Source of the DNA: JAWXCE01 sp033764775
GTDB taxonomy: Bacteria > Pseudomonadota > Alphaproteobacteria > Rhizobiales > Rhodomicrobiaceae
DNA length: 64,000 nucleotides
Direction of reading: 5' to 3'
Assembly (NCBI GenBank): GCA_033764775.1
Contig: JANRIQ010000027.1
Location: forward strand, 124,001-188,000
The translations under genes and the position numbers were made by a program. This document shows, piece by piece, positions 59,056 through 64,000 of the stretch. A model generated the notes under the pieces. That model saw only the letters and a list, made by a program, of their open reading frames with translations. It was not told the origin of the DNA and searched no databases. The first letter of the stretch is position 1. The number at the start of each line of letters is the position of its first letter.

Positions 59056-59494
59056 GAAAGCCGGATCAGCCCTTGGTTTGGTAGCGATAAGCCAGCCCCG
59101 CCAGCACTCGGTAGCGGGGTAAATCCGAATGAGCTGGAGGGGCTGACTAACAGGTCATCGATCAAAGAGGGCGTTGATCAGTGACCTGCGACCGATTGCC
59201 GTGCGGGCGAGGAGGCCCTCCCGACTGAGCAATTCAGTCTTCCTGCGACGCCAGGAGATGCGGCGGACCTGGGCGTTCACAAGACTCGAAAACTTATAAG
59301 CCATGTAGCCAATGCGCCGCTACCCGCTGGAGCAAAACTTTATCGGCGACGGCTCCACGTTGTATGACAGTTGACCTGACTTTCCGCGATAAATCAAACC
59401 CATAGATCGCATAAGGTAAAGATTATCCGGCTGTTAGGCTGTCACAAGCGTCAAAACGCCGCATCTGTGTTATCCACGGAAAGTTCGCTTTGGG
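59056..59494. other. 439-base stretch without genes between rpmG and divK
   Basis: There is no plausible protein-coding frame here. Base composition is clearly lower in GC than the surrounding genes. The first 300 or so bases hold a series of strong hairpins described separately. The last 130 bases (about 59365-59494) contain the end of the divK gene region and no further recognisable motif. One sequence close to a DnaA box, TTATCCACG, occurs at 59470-59478. Confidence 0.8.
59071..59360 (+). ncRNA. Candidate structured RNA with pseudoknot, resembling HEARO (omega RNA)
   Basis: Hairpins in order on the plus strand: 59093-59145 (CAGCCCC, one mismatch, CCAGC paired to GCTGG and GGGGCTG), with a TCGG/CCGA inner helix; 59151-59188 (CAGGTCA and GATCAA paired to TTGATC and TGACCTG); 59223-59239 (GACTGA, loop GCAAT, TCAGTC); 59241-59256 (TCCTG/CAGGA). 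In the first hairpin loop, GGTAGCGG (59110-59117) is complementary to CCGCTACC (59317-59324), and a second GGTAGCG at 59080-59086 can pair with the same site. The unpaired GGTAAATCCGAATGA and GGCTGACTAAC elements look like those I recall from HEARO RNAs, the guide RNAs of IscB. No IscB gene is present, so this would be a stand-alone or degraded element. Boundaries are approximate. Confidence 0.6.
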
Positions 59495-59869
59495 TCACCG
59501 TCCACCGCCCGAGTAGTGCTTGATCGTCTCCAGAAACAACGACACGGAAATAGGCTTCGAGATATAGGCCTCGCAGCCGCCTTCGCGGATGCGCTCTTCG
59601 TCGCCCTTCATGGCGAACGCCGTGACCGCAACCACCGGGATCGCTTTCGTCGCCTCATCATCTTTCAGCCATTTGATCACGTCCAGACCGGAAACCTCCG
59701 GGAGCTGGATGTCCATCAGGATCAGGTCGGGCGTATGTTTACGCGCCAAGGTGATGGCCTCGATGCCGCTGCGGGTCTGCAGAGTCTCGTAGCCATGAGC
59801 CTCCAGCAGATCGTGAAACAGCTTCATGTTCAGCTCATTGTCTTCAACGATGAGAATGGTCTTGGCCAT
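59495..59869 (-). CDS. divK: Single-domain response regulator DivK
   Basis: The 124-residue protein is a single CheY-like receiver domain with the opening KTILIVEDNELNMKLFHDLLEAHGY, the phosphoacceptor Asp53 in LILMDIQLP, the Thr in AVTAFAM and the Lys of YISKPIS. DivK in alphaproteobacteria relays between PleC and DivJ and controls CtrA. Sequence and length agree closely with DivK. pleD, which often follows divK, is not next to it; the stop is adjacent to the structured non-coding region. Confidence 0.92.
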   Translation of the reverse strand: MAKTILIVEDNELNMKLFHDLLEAHGYETLQTRSGIEAITLARKHTPDLILMDIQLPEVSGLDVIKWLKDDEATKAIPVVAVTAFAMKGDEERIREGGCEAYISKPISVSLFLETIKHYSGGGR

Positions 59870-60061
59870 GGCCTCCCTACGAAGTACGCGGAACGGACGG
59901 CTTGCAAAGCTTATGCTTGTGTTTTTCATAACGCCTGACGCAGGATTTTGTCGATGACCGTGTGCGAGGGAGGCCCCTCTGAGCATGTTCAGCCTAACAG
60001 GGCATCCCTCAACAATCCCTTAGCGAAGGCGGCGAAAATAGACTGCGGCGAAGGAGGCGGC

Positions 60062-60370
60062 ATGACGGAGGATGAGGCGGAAGTGACGGCGCTCCAGGCC
60101 ATCGCGTTCTATGCGGCGCGCCCCGACGCCATGCTGCGGCTGTTGGCGGCGACCGGCCTCACCATGGAGGCGATGGCGGCGACGGCGTCGGAACGGGCGA
60201 CGCAGGCCGCCGTGCTCGATTATCTCTCGCGCCTCGACAAGGATGTGATCGCCTTCGCGGATGAAACCGATCGCGACCCTCTCGATGTGTTTCACGCCCT
60301 GCGCGCTCTCGACCCCACGGCGTTCGGCGAAAGCCCGCCCGCTGGTCTCGGCCGCTCGCGCAAACGCTAA
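60062..60370 (+). CDS. DUF3572 family protein
   Basis: The 102-residue cytosolic helical protein opens EAEVTALQAIAFYAARPDAMLRLLAATGL, the hallmark of DUF3572, an alphaproteobacterial family without assigned function that lies near divK in many genomes. A perfect AGGAGG site precedes the ATG. Its 3' end overlaps the convergent eipB by four bases. Confidence 0.88.
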   Translation: MTEDEAEVTALQAIAFYAARPDAMLRLLAATGLTMEAMAATASERATQAAVLDYLSRLDKDVIAFADETDRDPLDVFHALRALDPTAFGESPPAGLGRSRKR

Positions 60371-61218
60371 CGCTTCACCGGCTTCGATTCCGCCGAGCCG
60401 CACGCTGCGGGTTTGAGGAATTCGATCTGGCTTAAGCTGCCTTCGACGCTGAAATTGCCGTAGTTGATGACCAGGTTGCTGCTCACGCCGTTGACGTAGA
60501 GGCGATAAGCGATCTCGTAAACCGGTAGGATCGCGCCCTTTTTATCGCTGTCGAAATAGCTCACCGTGATGGGCCAATACGCCATGGCGCCGAGCTGCCC
60601 GGCGCCCGCGAGGCCTTCGATCTCCGTGTCGCCGCCCGAGCGCTGTTTGCCGATCACCGTCGTGGTCTGGTGATACTTCTCGGCTTTGTCCGAGCCGTCG
60701 TAAATATCGGCCTGCAAAGCGAATTGACCTCGCATCGCGGCCTTGATCACGGCGATGGAGTGTTGGGTCGGGAACATCGTGCCGCCGCCCGTGCGCCAGC
60801 GGCTGTAAGTCGGGCTTTTCAGCGAAATCTGCACGGCCTTGTCGCGAGGATCGCGCGTCGCGTCGCCCTCGATCGCCTCGGCCTCCTGGGCGTTGACGAA
60901 ACGCTTGGAGCGGAAATGCAGCTTTTCGCCGCCGCCGTCCTCCCAGCTCGAGGCGCGCATGTCGGTCACGACCCCGCGGCCGTTCCAGTCGACGGTGTTC
61001 GTGATGAGCTGCGTGCTTTGCACATAGCCCTCGCACGGGGAGCCGCGGAACTCGATGCTGAGAAAGCCGTCGAGCGCCGCGATGTTCGAGCCGGGCTCGC
61101 TTCGCAGCAGCTTGATGTCGTAAACGGCGCGATGGGGGGCGAGACGCACCTCGTCCGCGCCCGCCGGCGCGACCGACGCCATGATGAGCGCGGCTGCCGC
61201 AAACGCGTGTGTTTTCAT
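60367..61218 (-). CDS. eipB: Cell envelope integrity protein EipB (DUF1849)
   Basis: The 283-residue periplasmic protein has a signal peptide (MKTHAFAAAALIMASVAPAG, cleavage near residue 21) and a beta-spiral domain with LAPHRAVYDIKLLRSEPGSN. Two conserved cysteines (in SPCEGY near residue 60 and AACGSAES near 273) fit the disulfide reported in Brucella EipB. EipB supports envelope integrity and virulence in Brucella. The ATG at 61218 suits the signal peptide; a Met four codons earlier is possible. Confidence 0.93.
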   Translation of the reverse strand: MKTHAFAAAALIMASVAPAGADEVRLAPHRAVYDIKLLRSEPGSNIAALDGFLSIEFRGSPCEGYVQSTQLITNTVDWNGRGVVTDMRASSWEDGGGEKLHFRSKRFVNAQEAEAIEGDATRDPRDKAVQISLKSPTYSRWRTGGGTMFPTQHSIAVIKAAMRGQFALQADIYDGSDKAEKYHQTTTVIGKQRSGGDTEIEGLAGAGQLGAMAYWPITVSYFDSDKKGAILPVYEIAYRLYVNGVSSNLVINYGNFSVEGSLSQIEFLKPAACGSAESKPVKR

Positions 61219-61379
61219 GTGAACTGTCATAACTAGCCGATCTGGCGGTGGCCTCATTGTCACAGAAATTATATAGTGTGACAGGGCGTGCGTCCAGCAA
61301 GGTTCGCCCCGCCGGCGGGGTGCGAGCCTTCGCCGCGCCGACGCTTCGATACGAGCCTCCGTTCATAAAGGACAGCATC

Positions 61380-61847
61380 ATGCAGGATACGCCCTTGTCC
61401 CGTCTGGCCGCTCTTGGGCTGGAGCTTCCTCCAGCGCCCAAACCGGCGGCCAACTACGTGCCCTACGCGATGCACGGCGGCTTGTTGTTCATCGCCGGGC
61501 AACTGCCCTACGGGCCGACAGGCGCGCTGGAGCATGTCGGCCGCGTCGGGGCGGACGTCTCGCTGGAGGCGGCCCAGGAGGCGGCGCGCCGCGCGGCGCT
61601 CAACATTCTGGCGCAGGCCAATGCGGCGCTCGGTGATCTCGGGCGAATAGCCCAGACCATGCGGCTGAACGGCTTCGTGGCCGCCGCGCCGGGCTTCATT
61701 GACATGCCGCTGGTTCTCAACGGCGCCTCCGACCTGATGTTCGCCGCGCTCGGCGAAGCGGGCCGCCATTCCCGCGTCGCCGTCGGCGTGGCGGAGTTGC
61801 CGCGCAATGCGTGCGTGGAGATTGATGCCGTTTTCGCAATCCGCTGA
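61380..61847 (+). CDS. RidA family protein
   Basis: The 155-residue protein is a RidA/YjgF-like enamine or imine deaminase fold: the start PLSRLAALGLELPPAPKPAANYV, LFIAGQLPYGPTG and the substrate-binding NILAQANAALGDL segment. The archetypal Arg105 position lies in the VAVGVAELPRNACVEIDAVF segment. Such proteins hydrolyse reactive 2-aminoacrylate. It is transcribed toward the phosphodiesterase gene with overlapping ends, so both are probably on one transcript. Confidence 0.87.
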   Translation: MQDTPLSRLAALGLELPPAPKPAANYVPYAMHGGLLFIAGQLPYGPTGALEHVGRVGADVSLEAAQEAARRAALNILAQANAALGDLGRIAQTMRLNGFVAAAPGFIDMPLVLNGASDLMFAALGEAGRHSRVAVGVAELPRNACVEIDAVFAIR

Positions 61848-62607
61848 CAACCGGCTGCGGCCCTGGCTCGAGCGGCCGATCGCGCATCGCGGCCTGCACG
61901 GGCCGGAAGTGATCGAAAACTCGGCCAGCGCGTTCGAGGCCGCCATCGCCGCCGGCTATGGCGTCGAAACCGATCTGCAGGAAACGGCGGATGGCGCGGC
62001 TGTGGCCTTTCACGATGACGCGCTCGACCGACTGACGGACGCGCAAGGCCCGGTGCGGCGCAAAACTGCGGCCGCGCTCTCTCGCATTCTCTTGCGCGGC
62101 GGCGCCGACCGCATCCTGCCGCTTGCCGACCTCCTAAGCCTCGTCGGAGGGCGCACGCCACTGCTTCTCGAGGTGAAATGCGATGCGGAGAACGCGGCCC
62201 GGTTCGGGGCGCGGGTGGCGGGAGCGCTCGATGGATATCGGGGGCCAGTGGCGGTGATGTCGTTCGAGCCGCGCGCGGTTGGCGCGGCGCGCGTCGTGCG
62301 GCCAGGATTGCTGCGCGGCCTTGTCGCCATGCGCTTCACGGCGGCGGATTGGCCAAAGCTCCGGCCCGGGGCCCGGTTGGCGCGGACGTGGCTTGTGTCT
62401 GCGCCCTGGACCCGGCCGCATTTCATCGCGTACGACTGCGTCGCCTTACCGCATCCCGCCCCCGCTCTCATGCGCATCGCGGGCGCGCCGGTTTTTGCAT
62501 GGACGGTCACGTCCGACGGGCAAGCGTCTTGCGTAAAGCGCCATGCCGACGCCATCATCTTTGAAGGGTTCAAACCCGATGCACGACACGCCATGCCCCC
62601 TGCCTGA
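61825..62607 (+). CDS. Glycerophosphodiester phosphodiesterase family protein
   Basis: The 260-residue TIM-barrel protein has the catalytic and metal-binding blocks IAHRGLHGPEVIENSASAF, VETDLQETADG and FHDDALDRLT, as in GlpQ/UgpQ enzymes that split glycerophosphodiesters to glycerol-3-phosphate. No signal peptide is present, so it acts in the cytosol. The ATG at 61825 has GGAG upstream and overlaps the ridA-like gene by 23 bases. It overlaps the next gene by 29 bases. Confidence 0.88.
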   Translation: MPFSQSADNRLRPWLERPIAHRGLHGPEVIENSASAFEAAIAAGYGVETDLQETADGAAVAFHDDALDRLTDAQGPVRRKTAAALSRILLRGGADRILPLADLLSLVGGRTPLLLEVKCDAENAARFGARVAGALDGYRGPVAVMSFEPRAVGAARVVRPGLLRGLVAMRFTAADWPKLRPGARLARTWLVSAPWTRPHFIAYDCVALPHPAPALMRIAGAPVFAWTVTSDGQASCVKRHADAIIFEGFKPDARHAMPPA

Positions 62608-63769
62608 GACGGCGCATCGCGTGCGCGTGCTGTCGCGCATCGCCGACCTGCCGCCCGAGACCTGGGACGCCTGCGCCAATCCGGCGAGCTCGCCGCACGA
62701 TCCATTCATGTCGCACGCCTTCCTGCGCTGCCTTGAGGAAAGCGGCTCCGCATCGGCCCGGGCGGGCTGGTCGCCGCGCCATCTGGCGCTTGAGGCCGGC
62801 GAGCGCGTCTTGGCCGTGATGCCGCTCTATCTGAAATCGCACAGCATGGGCGAGTATGTGTTCGACCATTCCTTCGCCGACGCCTATGCGCGGGCGGGCG
62901 GGCGCTATTACCCCAAGCTGCAGACGGCCGCGCCTTTCACGCCCGTCACGGGGCGACGCATTCTTGCGCGCGACGGCGTCGATGCGGCCATCGCGGAAGC
63001 GGCCCTAACCGCGGCGGCGCGTGGGCTGGCGGAGGCGGAGGGCGCCTCGTCCCATCACCTGACCTTCCTCACGCGAGGGGAATGGGAGCGGCTGGGGGAC
63101 CTTGGCTATCTCCGCCGCACCGGCGTCCAGTTCCATTGGCGCAACGAGGGGTACGAACGCTTCGACGATTTCCTGGAGCGCTTCGCCTCCCGCAAGCGCA
63201 AGGCGGTGAAAAAGGAGCGCCGCGACGCGCTCGCGGGCGGCCTCACGGTGGAATGGCTCACGGGCGCCGCCATCACCGAGGCGCATTGGGATGCGTTTTT
63301 CGCGTTCTACATGGACACCGGCGGCCGCAAGTGGGGCCGCCCTTATCTCAATCGGCGCTTCTTCAGCCTGGCGGGCGCCGCCATGGGCGAGCGACTGTTG
63401 CTCATCTTGGCGAAGGACGGCGCACGCCCCATCGCGGGCGCGCTCAATGTGATCGGCGGCGACACGCTGTTCGGCCGCTACTGGGGCTGCGTGGAGGAGC
63501 GCCCATTCCTTCATTTCGAGCTGTGCTACCATCAGGCCATCGACTACGCCATCGCCCATGGACTGAACCGCGTGGAGGCCGGGGCGCAAGGGGAGCACAA
63601 GCTCGCGCGCGGCTATCTGCCGGAGACGACCTACAGCGCGCATTGGTTCGCGCACCCGGGCCTTAGCGCCGCTGTTGAGCGCTATCTGGAGCGGGAGCGG
63701 CCCGCGGTGGAGGAGGAGCGGCGGCTGCTGCTCGAGCAATCGCCCTTTAAACGCGACGAGCCGGGTTGA
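62579..63769 (+). CDS. FemAB-like (DUF482) acyltransferase
   Basis: The 396-residue protein belongs to the DUF482/FemAB-like branch of GNAT-fold proteins: the opening DPFMSHAFLRCLEESGSA, GEYVFDHSFADAY, FARFASRKRKAVKKERRDA-like basic helix and the C-terminal GAQGEHKLARGYLP. Related proteins attach amino acids to peptidoglycan peptides or transfer acyl groups to unknown acceptors. It overlaps the phosphodiesterase gene by 29 bases, so the two are probably on one transcript. Confidence 0.87.
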   Translation: MHDTPCPLPETAHRVRVLSRIADLPPETWDACANPASSPHDPFMSHAFLRCLEESGSASARAGWSPRHLALEAGERVLAVMPLYLKSHSMGEYVFDHSFADAYARAGGRYYPKLQTAAPFTPVTGRRILARDGVDAAIAEAALTAAARGLAEAEGASSHHLTFLTRGEWERLGDLGYLRRTGVQFHWRNEGYERFDDFLERFASRKRKAVKKERRDALAGGLTVEWLTGAAITEAHWDAFFAFYMDTGGRKWGRPYLNRRFFSLAGAAMGERLLLILAKDGARPIAGALNVIGGDTLFGRYWGCVEERPFLHFELCYHQAIDYAIAHGLNRVEAGAQGEHKLARGYLPETTYSAHWFAHPGLSAAVERYLERERPAVEEERRLLLEQSPFKRDEPG

Positions 63770-63826
63770 TCCGGCCGTCGCAAGCTGATAACCGGCCGAA
63801 ACGCCGACACAGGGAGACCGACCCGG

Positions 63827-64000
63827 ATGACCGATACGCCCGCTTACGACGACGCCAATGTGTTCGCCAGGATTTTGCGCGGCGAGCTTCCCGCGCACAA
63901 AATCTATGAGGATGAGCGCACGCTCGCCTTCATGGACATCATGCCGCGAGCGGCGGGGCACGCGCTCGTCATTCCCAAGGCGCCGGCGCGCAACATCCTC
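63827..64000 (+). CDS. HIT-family protein, N-terminal part only
   Basis: The window ends after 58 codons. The visible part (VFARILRGELPAHKIYED, then LAFMDIMPRAAGHALVIPK) is the first half of a histidine-triad nucleotide hydrolase; the HxHxH active site lies outside the window. GGGAGACC lies ahead of the ATG. Such proteins cleave adenosine phosphoramidates or dinucleoside polyphosphates. Confidence 0.9.
   Translation, partial: MTDTPAYDDANVFARILRGELPAHKIYEDERTLAFMDIMPRAAGHALVIPKAPARNIL

Noticed and set aside
59470..59478. DnaA-box-like TTATCCACG, considered as part of a replication origin
   Set aside because: A single imperfect box with no cluster, no AT-rich unwinding element and no hemE, parA or dnaA nearby.
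59056..59494. tmRNA, RNase P RNA or SRP RNA in the non-coding stretch
   Set aside because: No tRNA-like TTCGA arm or tag frame, no GAGGAAAGTCC or ACAGAA of RNase P, and no SRP GGAA tetraloop core. The hairpin pattern fits none of these.
1..64000. tRNA genes and CRISPR arrays
   Set aside because: Intergenic regions were read on both strands without finding a cloverleaf with GTTCGA-type T arm or any regularly spaced repeats. A tRNAscan run would settle this.

Overview
The window is one contiguous stretch of GC-rich, gene-dense chromosome from an alphaproteobacterium, most likely of the order Hyphomicrobiales (Rhizobiales). The order-level call is an inference. It rests on a cyclic beta-1,2-glucan exporter of the NdvA/ChvA type, a single-domain DivK-like receiver, an EipB (DUF1849) envelope protein, a membrane-anchored CycM-type cytochrome c, DUF3572 and DUF983 proteins, and GatCAB. 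I found no tRNA, rRNA, CRISPR array, phage gene, integrase or intact insertion sequence. Genes are packed tightly, and many neighbours share an ATGA, GTGA, TAATG or TGATG overlap.

Layout. 1-4046: the C-terminal end of an RTX protein, its type I secretion ABC transporter and adaptor, and an HlyC-like lysine acyltransferase. 4106-12115 (minus strand): an operon-like run of a plant-type fatty-acid alpha-dioxygenase homologue, an unrecognised protein, an Old Yellow Enzyme with an Fe-S cysteine set, two RoxA-like dihaem cytochromes c and a small membrane protein. 12212-16058: a BacA/YddA-type ABC transporter and NdvA. 16336-23363: CoxG, CoxE and SRPBCC proteins, an NlpC/P60 peptidase with a leucyl aminopeptidase, a glutathione transferase, PheA and KdsB. 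23525-33236: cytochrome c, then a yej-type peptide/microcin C importer with two tandem binding proteins, followed by a hydroxyacid reductase. 33252-36781: a Uma2 protein, an ATP-dependent DNA ligase whose 3' end is duplicated around a short AT-rich insert, and hicBA. 36873-42301: Mn-catalase, an MFS transporter with a coupled 43-residue protein, small secreted proteins, a quinone reductase and an EEP-family hydrolase. 42298-46881: gatB, chorismate mutase, gatA, gatC and ruvX. 46886-58832: a glycosyltransferase, an AEC transporter, pyrB with an inactive-looking dihydroorotase, plsY, dprA, topA, rnr and a DUF983 protein. 58888-64000: rpmG, a roughly 440-base non-coding stretch with several strong hairpins, divK, DUF3572, eipB, RidA, a phosphodiesterase, a FemAB-like acyltransferase and the start of a HIT protein.

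Most of the window is ordinary housekeeping. The parts that deserve attention are the alpha-dioxygenase/dihaem cytochrome operon, which could be a bacterial oxylipin or fatty-acid alpha-oxidation system; the structured RNA downstream of rpmG, which resembles a stand-alone HEARO/omega-RNA; the ligase 3'-end duplication around an AT-rich orphan gene; and the RTX secretion cluster with an acyltransferase placed downstream.
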